Shown: piece after piece, positions 7,489 through 15,404 of the stretch
Layout: each line of letters begins with the position of its first letter
Numbering within the stretch: the first letter of the stretch is position 1
Source of the DNA: Shewanella pneumatophori
GTDB taxonomy: Bacteria > Pseudomonadota > Gammaproteobacteria > Enterobacterales > Shewanellaceae
Assembly (NCBI RefSeq): GCF_023283895.1
Contig: NZ_JAKILB010000017.1
Span: 1 to 64,000, forward strand
DNA length: 64,000 bases
Direction of reading: 5' to 3'
Program-made: the position numbers and the translations under genes
The notes under the pieces: generated by a model
Database searches by the model: none
Told to the model about the DNA's origin: nothing
The model's input: the letters and a program-made list of their open reading frames with translations, nothing else

Positions 7489-9054
7489 ATGACAGATTTC
7501 AACAACGTAAATATTACAGGCCAACATTTTATTAATGGTGCTTGGACCAATCAAACCACTGATTTTTCGAGCAATAACCCTGTCACTAATCAACCACTGC
7601 CATTTAAGTTTGCCAATGCCAGCAACGACAATATTAACAGTGCCACAAGCGCAGCGAAGCGAGCCTTTACACAATATCGCAGTTTTGCGCCAGCTCGCCG
7701 CGCCGAATTTTTAAATGCTATCGCAGATGAAATTCAAGCAGATATTGCCCTGATAACTGAAACTGCTCACTTAGAAACAGGCTTGCCAATGGCACGCCTT
7801 CAAGGTGAAACAGGGCGTACCTGCGGCCAATTAAGACTATTTGCTGGAAACCTAATCAACCCAATTGATACTCGTTATGTGGATCTTGCGGATCCAGAAA
7901 GAGCACCACTGCCTAAACCTGATACGCGCTTGTCGACTTTACCTCTTGGTCCAGTTGCAGTGTTTGGTGCCTCCAACTTCCCGCTCGCTTTTTCAACGGC
8001 TGGCGGCGACACTGCATCTGCACTAGCCGCAGGCTGTACCGTCGTAGTAAAGGGTCACCCTGCCCACGCAGCAACCAGCGAGTTAGTGAGTAAAGCGATT
8101 GCGCGCGCTGCTCTCCGATGTGATATGCCAGCAGGCGTTTTTAACTTAGTACAAGGTGTAACCCCAGAGGTTTCAACTCAACTAGTCACGGACTCTGCGA
8201 TTAAAGCGGTTGGTTTTACAGGCTCATTAAAAGTTGGCCGTATTTTAGCGGACTTATGCGCAGCTCGTGCTGAACCTATCCCTTTTTATGGCGAGTTAGG
8301 CTCAACAAATCCACAGTTTATTTTACCTGAACTCCTTGAGCAACAAGCGCAAGAGCTTGCATCTACACAAGTACAATCTATGTTAATGGGCCATGGTCAA
8401 TTTTGCACAAGCCCAGGAGTTATCGTTGCTATAAAAGGTGACTCCCTTAACCGATATAAAGCCACACTAGCGCAAGGTATTGCTGCCCAAAGTGCTGCAA
8501 GCATGCTAACAGCAGGGATCGCTTCTGTTTACCAGTCGCAAATTGATACCTTGTTATCCAATCCCAAAGTTGAATTAATTGCGCAAGGTGAATCTTCACC
8601 TGCTAGTCACTTTACTCGTCCGGTAGCGCTTAACGTATCAGCCAATGACTTCTTGGCATCGAGCGATATTCAACAAGAAGTATTTGGGCCTTGTGCAATA
8701 TTGGTTGAATGTGATGATGCCGCACAAATGTTATTAATTGCCGAGCAACTTGAGGGCCAGCTCACAGCATCGATACATGGTGTAGAAGCGGAATTAGTAA
8801 ACAATCAAACATTAATTGAAGCCATAGCCTTTAATGTAGGTCGATTAATATTTAATCAAATGCCTACTGGTGTAGAGGTATGCCATTCGATGAATCATGG
8901 CGGTCCATATCCAGCAAGCACTGATAGCCGCACAACCTCTGTTGGCTCTGCGGCAATGGCACGCTTTGAGAGACCAATTTGCTACCAAAACATGCCGCAA
9001 TCAATATTGCCTGGGCGAACTAAAGTAGATGCTATTGGCGTTAAAACCTTTTAA
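7489..9054 (+). CDS. 2-oxoglutarate semialdehyde (2,5-dioxovalerate) dehydrogenase
   Basis: A 521-residue NAD(P)-dependent aldehyde dehydrogenase. Landmarks are the oxyanion Asn in GASNFPLAF (N163), the general base in PFYGELGSTNP (E269) and the nucleophile in GQFCTSPG (C306). The long linker between the first strand and the Rossmann core, with DTRLSTLPLGPVAVFGASNFP, is typical of the 2,5-dioxovalerate/ketoglutarate-semialdehyde branch. In this cluster it would perform the last step of 4-hydroxyproline breakdown, giving 2-oxoglutarate. The same branch also serves sugar-acid pathways, so substrate is assigned from context. The start has AGGAG about seven bases upstream, and a strong terminator follows the gene. 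Confidence 0.88.
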   Translation: MTDFNNVNITGQHFINGAWTNQTTDFSSNNPVTNQPLPFKFANASNDNINSATSAAKRAFTQYRSFAPARRAEFLNAIADEIQADIALITETAHLETGLPMARLQGETGRTCGQLRLFAGNLINPIDTRYVDLADPERAPLPKPDTRLSTLPLGPVAVFGASNFPLAFSTAGGDTASALAAGCTVVVKGHPAHAATSELVSKAIARAALRCDMPAGVFNLVQGVTPEVSTQLVTDSAIKAVGFTGSLKVGRILADLCAARAEPIPFYGELGSTNPQFILPELLEQQAQELASTQVQSMLMGHGQFCTSPGVIVAIKGDSLNRYKATLAQGIAAQSAASMLTAGIASVYQSQIDTLLSNPKVELIAQGESSPASHFTRPVALNVSANDFLASSDIQQEVFGPCAILVECDDAAQMLLIAEQLEGQLTASIHGVEAELVNNQTLIEAIAFNVGRLIFNQMPTGVEVCHSMNHGGPYPASTDSRTTSVGSAAMARFERPICYQNMPQSILPGRTKVDAIGVKTF

Positions 9055-9065
9055 GTTTCAAAAAC

Positions 9066-9104
9066 AAATCAGAGAAGCTTTAATTGAGCTTCTCTGATTT
9101 TAAC
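9066..9104 (+). terminator. Strong terminator after the hydroxyproline plus-strand arm
   Basis: A perfect 14-bp stem (AAATCAGAGAAGCT / AGCTTCTCTGATTT) with a 7-base loop, followed by TAACG, starts 12 bases after the aldehyde dehydrogenase stop. It separates this operon from the regulator gene. The 264 bases that follow, up to the regulator start, hold only its promoter region. Confidence 0.85.
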
Positions 9105-9368
9105 GTCACTTGTCGATATAGAATCATTGAGCAAAACAGCCGCATTTACTTATTTGCAAAAATTGATGGGGTTTAACTTTTAGGGTACTAAAACCAACCC
9201 AGCCGATATTTATGATTGCCAAAAAATCATAGTGAATTTTTTTCAACTAGCGATAGAAAAAGCTAAAAAGATGACGGGGAACCCATCTGTTGCCCTTTCT
9301 TTATATTGACATAAGCGTTACCCTAGGACGGATCAACGTGTATTAATAACAAGAAAATATCGGGTACT

Positions 9369-10040
9369 ATGAGCAAAACAACACCTATCGTCCATAAAAC
9401 TCGCACACAAATTGTGGTCGAGGTGCTTAGGGAAAAAATCCTTTCCGGTGAAATTGCCGCAGGTCAACCCTTACGTCAAAGCGCCTTGGCAGACGAATTA
9501 AATGTTAGCCGAATTCCTGTTAGAGAAGCGTTACTGCAGTTAGAAGCTGAAGGTTTAGTTAAATTTGAAGCTCATAAAGGCGCAACCGCAACGCTACTTT
9601 CTACAGAGCAAGTCACCGAACTTTTTGATTTACGAGCACTGATTGAATCCGACTTACTCGCCAAATCTATTCCAAATTTAAGCGAAGAAGATCTCCATCA
9701 AGCAGAAAGCATACTGCAAGAAATGGATGCGGCGTACCAAGATGAAGAGCAAATTGAAAACTGGAGTAGCTTAAACTCGCAGTTTCACACTTGCCTTTAC
9801 AGTGCAGCCAACCGCCCGCACACCCTTGAAGTTGTTCAAGGATTAAATACAAACTGCGACCGATATATCCGTTTACAGCTATTTTTAGCCAGCGGAGTAC
9901 CAAAAGCTCAGCAAGATCACCGAGAGCTGCTTGAGCATTGTAAAAACAAGAATATTGAAAAAGCTGTCGAACTGTTGCGCGCGCATATCTTACATGCTGC
10001 TAATGAAATCCGCGTATTAGTGAGCCAACAAGACGACTAG
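9369..10040 (+). CDS. GntR-family regulator, FadR/FCD subfamily
   Basis: A 223-residue transcription regulator. The N-terminal winged helix (about 10-75) shows the GntR pattern LADELNVSRIPVREALLQLEAEGLV. The C-terminal all-helical FCD domain (about 85-215) contains conserved metal/ligand-site residues such as D80s LRALIE, N/F-H in SQFHTCLY and H180s QDHRELLEHC. FCD regulators usually sense carboxylic or amino acids. It sits right after the hydroxyproline enzymes and is transcribed separately, so it is the likely repressor of both arms through the TTGTATACAA site; the effector is unknown. It has its own terminator. Confidence 0.88.
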   Translation: MSKTTPIVHKTRTQIVVEVLREKILSGEIAAGQPLRQSALADELNVSRIPVREALLQLEAEGLVKFEAHKGATATLLSTEQVTELFDLRALIESDLLAKSIPNLSEEDLHQAESILQEMDAAYQDEEQIENWSSLNSQFHTCLYSAANRPHTLEVVQGLNTNCDRYIRLQLFLASGVPKAQQDHRELLEHCKNKNIEKAVELLRAHILHAANEIRVLVSQQDD

Positions 10041-10092
10041 CTCACTGTTGATTAGCATTATCCTTGCTAAGCTTCGCTTATAAAGATCCCAT

Positions 10093-10119
10093 AAGGCAGA
10101 GCTCAGGTTCTGCCTTTTT
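10093..10119 (+). terminator. Terminator after the GntR regulator
   Basis: An 8-bp stem (AAGGCAGA / TCTGCCTT) with an 8-base loop is followed by TTT. It stands 52 bases after the regulator stop and only 20 bases before the next gene, so the ketosynthase gene's promoter must overlap or lie within this stretch. Confidence 0.8.
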
Positions 10120-10138
10120 AAGTTAAGAGAATACCTAA

Positions 10139-11203
10139 ATGCAGTACGCCACTATTACTGGTTGGGGCAAGTGTGTTCCGCCCGCAACCTTAACAAACCA
10201 TGATTTAGCCACCTTTATTGAAACCTCTGACGAGTGGATTAAGCCTCGTACAGGGATCAGCCAACGCCACATTAGCCACGTAGATACTTCAGAGTTAGCA
10301 TCAGTTGCAGCTAAACGCGCTCTTGCAGCTGCAGGTATTGATGGTAGTGAATTGGATATGATTATTTTGGCAACCGCAACGCCAGATACACTTATTCCAA
10401 ACATTGCATCAACTGTGCAAGCAAATATTGGCGCAACCTGTGCAGCCTTTGATATCAACGCTGCATGTAGTGGCTTCTTATATGGCTTAGGTCTTGGTAG
10501 CTCTCAAATTAGAAGCGGCCAGTGTAAAAAAGTGTTAGTTATTGGTGCAGAGCGCCTGTCATTCTTCTTAGATTGGTCGCGCCGTGACACAGCGGTTTTA
10601 TTTGGCGACGGTGCTGGCGCTGTTGTGCTAGAAGCAACAGATGAAGCAATCGGTGTATTAGGCTACGAGCTAAATAACGACCCAGATGGCCGAGATATCC
10701 TAAAAGCAGGTTTTGGTACCGCTATGGATCGTTTTGAAGCCTCTTCTTTAGACTTCTATATTGAGTTTAATGGCCAAGAGATCTTCAAACGCGCAATCGC
10801 TGGCATGGGTAAGCTAAGCACCAAAGTGATTGAAAAATGCGGTATTGATAAAGAAGAAATCGATTGGGTTATTCCTCACCAGGCTAACGAACGCATCATT
10901 GATACCTTAATTAGCCGCATGAAAATCCCTAAAGAAAAAGCCGTTGTCAACATTGCTAACTACGGTAATACTTCTGCAGCGACAATTCCGATTGCGATTT
11001 GTGATGCACTTGAGCAAGGCAAAATTCAGCCAAACCAAATGATCCTGTCATGTGCATTTGGTGCAGGTTTAACCTCAGCTGCAGCGTTAATCAAATGGGG
11101 TGATCGCGTCACACCTATTGCTACCAGCGATGCCGAACTGCCACCTTGTGATAAAACAGGTATTGAGCTAGTTGCTAAAGCTGTTAAGCACTTTTGCGGT
11201 TAA
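10139..11203 (+). CDS. 3-oxoacyl-ACP synthase III family protein (FabH-like)
   Basis: A 354-residue thiolase-fold condensing enzyme. The catalytic triad of KAS III is complete: C110 (NAACSGF), H247 (PHQAN) and N277 (NYGNTSAAT). FabH normally starts fatty-acid chains from acetyl-CoA and malonyl-ACP. This protein is about 35 residues longer than E. coli FabH, with an added C-terminal tail after the last core strand (from about residue 322), and it stands alone, not in the plsX-fabHDG operon. It is therefore probably a second, specialised KAS III. The substrate cannot be told from sequence. Confidence 0.88.
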   Translation: MQYATITGWGKCVPPATLTNHDLATFIETSDEWIKPRTGISQRHISHVDTSELASVAAKRALAAAGIDGSELDMIILATATPDTLIPNIASTVQANIGATCAAFDINAACSGFLYGLGLGSSQIRSGQCKKVLVIGAERLSFFLDWSRRDTAVLFGDGAGAVVLEATDEAIGVLGYELNNDPDGRDILKAGFGTAMDRFEASSLDFYIEFNGQEIFKRAIAGMGKLSTKVIEKCGIDKEEIDWVIPHQANERIIDTLISRMKIPKEKAVVNIANYGNTSAATIPIAICDALEQGKIQPNQMILSCAFGAGLTSAAALIKWGDRVTPIATSDAELPPCDKTGIELVAKAVKHFCG

Positions 11204-11312
11204 TACCTTAACATTGCAGACGAAGTGAATGGTCAAGCAGAATTAATCATTCACTTTTATATTTGCTGAAGCCTAATGACTAAGTTTTGTCATTAACAGT
11301 ACAAGTATTACT

Positions 11313-11339
11313 AAAACACCGATTTTTCGGTGTTTTTTT
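11313..11339 (+). terminator. Terminator after the fabH-like gene
   Basis: The hairpin AAAACACCGA-TTT-TCGGTGTTTT is followed by a run of T on the plus strand. It ends the transcript of the ketosynthase gene, 110 bases after its stop. The rest of 11204-11449 shows no gene. Confidence 0.88.
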
Positions 11340-11449
11340 ATGCCCGAAAAACACTCATACTCATCAGCATAAAACCAAATAACAGACTTAATTCAGAGAT
11401 AAGCCACCAGCTAAATAGTTCAAAACTCTTACAGTTACAACATTGGCAG

Positions 11450-12028
11450 TTATTGATAGATCTCATCCCAATATACCGCCTGAGAAAAGTAACTACCTAT
11501 GTGGTTATTAAGTTTACCAAAGCTTGATACAGTAATGTCTTCACCACTCACACATTGCCAGACAAAACGGTGGCAATTATTATCAAACACATCATATTCA
11601 CGATAACTAAAAATGGCCTGCTTCGCACGTTCTAGCGTGGTATCTCCTACCAAGGCTTGATGTAGGTGATTACCCGCTTGATAAATTCGACTACCACTAC
11701 GCCCAGCTAAAAAGCGTCTGGCTGAAACTGCTCTCACTAAACCACTGCCATGTAATTCTACTAGCGTGTCATCACCTATCCAAATACCAGTGTGTTCAAT
11801 AACACCGTATACAAAACAACATACAATACTGCCGGGAACTGGCCGCACCTTTTGCCCATCAGTGCCCCATAAACTCGGCACAAGCTCAGCTGACTCACCA
11901 AAAACGTGGTCAGATTTAGCCTGGCCTCGCCTTCGCTTAGAAGCGATATTCTTTTGCTTTTCTTTTTCTTCAGCAACAAGTGCTGCACCAACAGCAGCAA
12001 CCCCTAACCAAATTAACGGAAACGCCAT
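11450..12028 (-). CDS. LRAT-like (NlpC/P60-superfamily) domain protein
   Basis: A 192-residue protein with an N-terminal hydrophobic helix (MAFPLIWLGVAAVGAALVA) that could be a signal anchor. A domain from about 60 to 175 has the LRAT pattern: a histidine strand EHTGIWIGDDTLVELHG and, further on, FDNNCHRFVWQC, matching the NCxHF catalytic-cysteine motif. LRAT-like proteins are permuted papain-fold enzymes acting as acyltransferases or hydrolases; the substrate here is unknown. I chose the ATG at 12028 because AAGGA lies seven bases before it; the frame stays open 14 codons further. It is a single gene between fabH-like and the H-NOX pair, on the opposite strand. Confidence 0.72.
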   Translation of the reverse strand: MAFPLIWLGVAAVGAALVAEEKEKQKNIASKRRRGQAKSDHVFGESAELVPSLWGTDGQKVRPVPGSIVCCFVYGVIEHTGIWIGDDTLVELHGSGLVRAVSARRFLAGRSGSRIYQAGNHLHQALVGDTTLERAKQAIFSYREYDVFDNNCHRFVWQCVSGEDITVSSFGKLNNHIGSYFSQAVYWDEIYQ

Positions 12029-12280
12029 ATCATCGTCCTTAGTAACCGATTCATTTAAAATGACTTTCAACTTAAGTTATAGAAGAGCAATCGCTAATTG
12101 AATAGTAAAAATGTAACCAAAATACCTATTGAAAGGCATTCTAATAATCACTTTACAATTGGAGTAAGTGCTAATGACTTAAAAACTTAAATAAAAGTAT
12201 GATTAAGTTTCTGATTATCCGTTGAAAGATTGCTATTAATACACTACTTTAAATAGTGACAACCGCATAAGGAGTCGTAT

Positions 12281-12814
12281 ATGAAAGGGATTATTTTTGC
12301 TGAATTCTTAGAACTTGTTGAAGATACCTTTGGCCTTGAAACCTGCCAGAAAATGCTTGATGAAAACCAAAATGACGGTGTTTATACGGCGGTAGGTACC
12401 TACGACCACAAAGATCTTGTCAAACTCATTGTCACCCTTAGTAAGCTAACCGGCATTTCAGCAGAAGATCTACAACAAGTCTACGGTAAATCCATTTTTA
12501 AAACCCTTTATAACAGCATGCCAGGCCTTGAAGGCAAAGCCGATAGTACCTTTTCGTTTATTAACAGTGTTGAAGAATACATTCATATTGAGGTAAAAAA
12601 GCTCTACGCCAATGCAAACCCACCTGCGTTTAAGTTTGTTTCTGAAACCGAAACTCAGCTAATTATGGATTATCTCTCCGCTCGCTGTATGTCTCATGTT
12701 TGTCTTGGCCTTATTCAAGGCTGCGCAGAACACTTTAATGAAACAATCGAAATCAATATGGAGCCGATGGCTGATGATCAGTCAGAAGTAAGATTTACCC
12801 TAACCACAGTTTAA
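12281..12814 (+). CDS. hnoX: H-NOX haem nitric oxide sensor protein
   Basis: A 177-residue soluble haem protein of the HNOB family. The proximal haem ligand is H102 (EYIHIEVKKLY) and the porphyrin-propionate motif YxSxR is intact as YLSAR (131-135). Such proteins bind NO at ferrous haem and pass the signal to a partner kinase. The start ATG has a perfect AAGGAG six bases ahead. It is followed after 23 bases by the hybrid kinase gene, the same order as the hnoX-hnoK pair of Shewanella oneidensis. Confidence 0.95.
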   Translation: MKGIIFAEFLELVEDTFGLETCQKMLDENQNDGVYTAVGTYDHKDLVKLIVTLSKLTGISAEDLQQVYGKSIFKTLYNSMPGLEGKADSTFSFINSVEEYIHIEVKKLYANANPPAFKFVSETETQLIMDYLSARCMSHVCLGLIQGCAEHFNETIEINMEPMADDQSEVRFTLTTV

Positions 12815-12837
12815 TTTTGCCTGCTTGAGCGATATTT

Positions 12838-14601
12838 ATGCCTAATGATGAGATTATTCAATTAACTGAAAAAGTCAGCTTACTTTCTCGTAAGATTGAG
12901 CGAGAAAAGGCAGCTAAAAAGGCGGCGGAAAAGCTCTTGGAAGAGAAAAGTCGTGAGCTTTATAGTGCCAAACAGTTAGTCGAAGACTCGTTAGTCAATA
13001 TCAAAGAGAAATCAGAGCAAGACATAGCGCTACTGCAATTTAAAACTTACCTTGAATCCATACTGCTAGACTTTAATCAGCTGTTTTTACAAAAACCAAT
13101 CTCAAATATATTATTACAACGTTTACTTGACGACTTAATCGGTATCGACGAAATTAAGGCCTGTAAAGTCAGGTTTAAATCATTAGATCAAAGCGGAAAA
13201 TTTCGCTCCTATTATGCTGGTAATAAGGCGCTTATCAATAACGATAGTCAGATCTCTTCTCCACTATTTTGGAGTAATGACCATCGGCAAATAAAAATCA
13301 TTATAAACTCTGAAGATATTATTTTAGGTAGCTTAACTCTTGTTATCGATTCCCCCAACTCTTGGCAACATACTATTGAGAAACAACTACTTTTGTTTTG
13401 CGATATGATTAGCGCAGCCCATAGCAGACAAGAGTTACTTGCGCGAACAATTGAAGAAAAACAACGTGCGGAGAGTTCAGAACAATCCACTCGTGATTTC
13501 GTCGCCATGATAAACCATGAGCTCAGAACGCCGTTAAATGGCCTTTTAGGCTCAGCAGAGTTGATGAGTGATACGGAACTATCCTCGCACCAGAAGCAAC
13601 TATTAAGCACCATGCGTCAATCAGGTGAGTTACTACGGGTAATCATTAATGATTTGCTAGATTTAAGTAAGATGAGCGCGGGCATGCTGCAAATTGTCGA
13701 AGTCGACTTTTCTCCGGCAAAACTATGCCAAATGATTTACGACATCTTTAAACTGCGAACTGAAGAGTTCGGTCTAGAGTTCATCTTTAATTATCAAGAT
13801 GGCATTCCTGAACGATTACTGGGTGATCCTGACAGAATTAAACAAATTTTGGTCAACTTAATTGGCAACTCTATTAAGTTCACTCAGCAAGGTAAGATCA
13901 GCGTCAACTTAGAATGGCGAGCAGAACGTTTTTGTTTTTCAGTCACTGATACAGGTTGCGGCATTCCACAAGATAAAATCGACACCTTGTTCGACCCATT
14001 TACCCAAGTAAACAACTCAAGTAATCGCGCCTTTGAAGGTACCGGACTAGGTTTAGCGATTTGTAAGCACCTGATTGAAGAGATGCAAGGAGAAATAAAT
14101 TTAGAGTCAACCTTAGGTAAAGGCACTCAATTTAATATCAGCTTGCCATTAAAACCGGTGCAAACTCTACCGGAGAGTATTAGCGCGAGTGAGCAGAACT
14201 TCCCCATTGAAACCCTCTCATTACTCGTTGTTGAGGACAGCACCGTTAACCAAGTTTTAATTGAAATGATTTTAGCTAAATTGGGCGTAAAACCTAGCAT
14301 TGTCAGTAATGGCCTTGAAGCGATAGAGTTTTTAGATAATCAACAAGTCGACATTATATTTATGGATTGCCGCATGCCTGTTATCGATGGTTTTGAGGCA
14401 ACCAAAAGACTTAGAGCCGATGGTTACAGTAAACCGATTATCGCCTTAACCGCTAGCACCACCTCTACGGAAACCGAGCAATGTTATCAATGTGGGATGG
14501 ACGAGATAGTTAACAAACCCTATCAAAAAGAAGATATTAGAAAAGCTTTGGTAAAGTGGGGCTGTAAGTTAAATTCAGCGGTTACCACGAGTAGTTCGTA
14601 A
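12838..14601 (+). CDS. hnoK: H-NOX-associated hybrid histidine kinase
   Basis: A 587-residue hybrid sensor kinase without membrane segments. An N-terminal coiled coil (about 5-65) and an unassigned sensor region (70-200) precede the HisKA domain with H227 (MINHELRTPLNG). The HATPase domain has N344 (NLIGNSIKF), the G1 box DTGCGIP at 371-377 and the G2 box GTGLGLAICK at 401-410. A C-terminal receiver domain follows (about 460-575) with the phospho-acceptor D510. In Shewanella, ferrous-NO H-NOX inhibits HnoK autophosphorylation, and HnoK then feeds a c-di-GMP/biofilm response; that partner network lies outside this window. Its distance from the H-NOX gene indicates one operon. Confidence 0.93.
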   Translation: MPNDEIIQLTEKVSLLSRKIEREKAAKKAAEKLLEEKSRELYSAKQLVEDSLVNIKEKSEQDIALLQFKTYLESILLDFNQLFLQKPISNILLQRLLDDLIGIDEIKACKVRFKSLDQSGKFRSYYAGNKALINNDSQISSPLFWSNDHRQIKIIINSEDIILGSLTLVIDSPNSWQHTIEKQLLLFCDMISAAHSRQELLARTIEEKQRAESSEQSTRDFVAMINHELRTPLNGLLGSAELMSDTELSSHQKQLLSTMRQSGELLRVIINDLLDLSKMSAGMLQIVEVDFSPAKLCQMIYDIFKLRTEEFGLEFIFNYQDGIPERLLGDPDRIKQILVNLIGNSIKFTQQGKISVNLEWRAERFCFSVTDTGCGIPQDKIDTLFDPFTQVNNSSNRAFEGTGLGLAICKHLIEEMQGEINLESTLGKGTQFNISLPLKPVQTLPESISASEQNFPIETLSLLVVEDSTVNQVLIEMILAKLGVKPSIVSNGLEAIEFLDNQQVDIIFMDCRMPVIDGFEATKRLRADGYSKPIIALTASTTSTETEQCYQCGMDEIVNKPYQKEDIRKALVKWGCKLNSAVTTSSS

Positions 14602-14667
14602 AAATATGCCACGAATTAAGTGAGGTTTACGACTTGTATTGCGGCAATTAATTTAAGGTTTAACCCG

Positions 14668-15345
14668 CTAAACCATTAAGTCTGTGATGGCTAGCTCGTC
14701 TTTCCCCGCAATGGCGGCCATTTGCGCTAACAACAATTCGCCGCATGCCAGTGCATCAATCGCCGCATTATGTGCAGCATAAACAGGTAAGCCGTAGCGA
14801 TTACGACATGCATCAAGCCTAAGTGAGCCCTCTTTAAGTACATCATGCTGTCGCAGCAAACGTTTTTTCTCTAACGCCATGGTGTCTATCGCAACAAACT
14901 GTATTTCATGGCCGAGCCAGCGCAGACAATCAGCTTTTAAAAAGCAGAGATCCAGTGGTGCATGGTGCGCGACCAATATATGCCCTTTGGTTTTTGCTAA
15001 AAACCACTGCATAGCTTGTTCAATACTCACTGCATCGACTAATTGTTCATCGACAATGCCATGAATGGTTGCGCTATTACCAACACTGCCTTCAATTTTA
15101 ACCAGCAACTGTTCAGCCTTAGCAAGCTGCAAAACCCCCGAGGTTATTGGGATAACGCCAATACTCAATATTTGATCTTGTTGACTGTTAAGCCCCGTCA
15201 TCTCAAGGTCAAATGCCATGAAAGACATTTTACTTACCGAGTGAGATAATTGTTGGCTAAGTTCACGATAATAATCTGCAATTAACTCCTGTTTACACAG
15301 TAGAGCGTTAAGTTGCAGCCGCAGCTTTAAGTAGATAGCGTTCAA
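14668..15345 (-). CDS. 3'-5' exonuclease, DEDDh (DnaQ-like) family
   Basis: A 225-residue protein with the exonuclease motifs ExoI DLEMTG (about 46-51), ExoII (H-A-P-L-D, near 130) and ExoIII HNAAIDAL. Proteins of this type are commonly encoded with a cNMP/CBS nucleotidyltransferase and an acetate symporter in Shewanella and Vibrio relatives, as here, though their target is not established. The annotated start is TTG at 15345 with AGGAG ten bases before it; an internal ATG just before the first motif (MSFMAFDLEMTG) is the alternative. It is the last gene of a minus-strand operon. Confidence 0.85.
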   Translation of the reverse strand: MNAIYLKLRLQLNALLCKQELIADYYRELSQQLSHSVSKMSFMAFDLEMTGLNSQQDQILSIGVIPITSGVLQLAKAEQLLVKIEGSVGNSATIHGIVDEQLVDAVSIEQAMQWFLAKTKGHILVAHHAPLDLCFLKADCLRWLGHEIQFVAIDTMALEKKRLLRQHDVLKEGSLRLDACRNRYGLPVYAAHNAAIDALACGELLLAQMAAIAGKDELAITDLMV

Positions 15346-15404
15346 TTTTATCTAACTCCTATCAATCGCATAAACCTATACAATTAGCCATATTGTAGGC
15401 ATCA

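Noticed and set aside
11330-11527. 65-codon plus-strand frame
   Set aside because: It starts inside the T run of the ketosynthase terminator and overlaps the LRAT-like gene; its composition is random.
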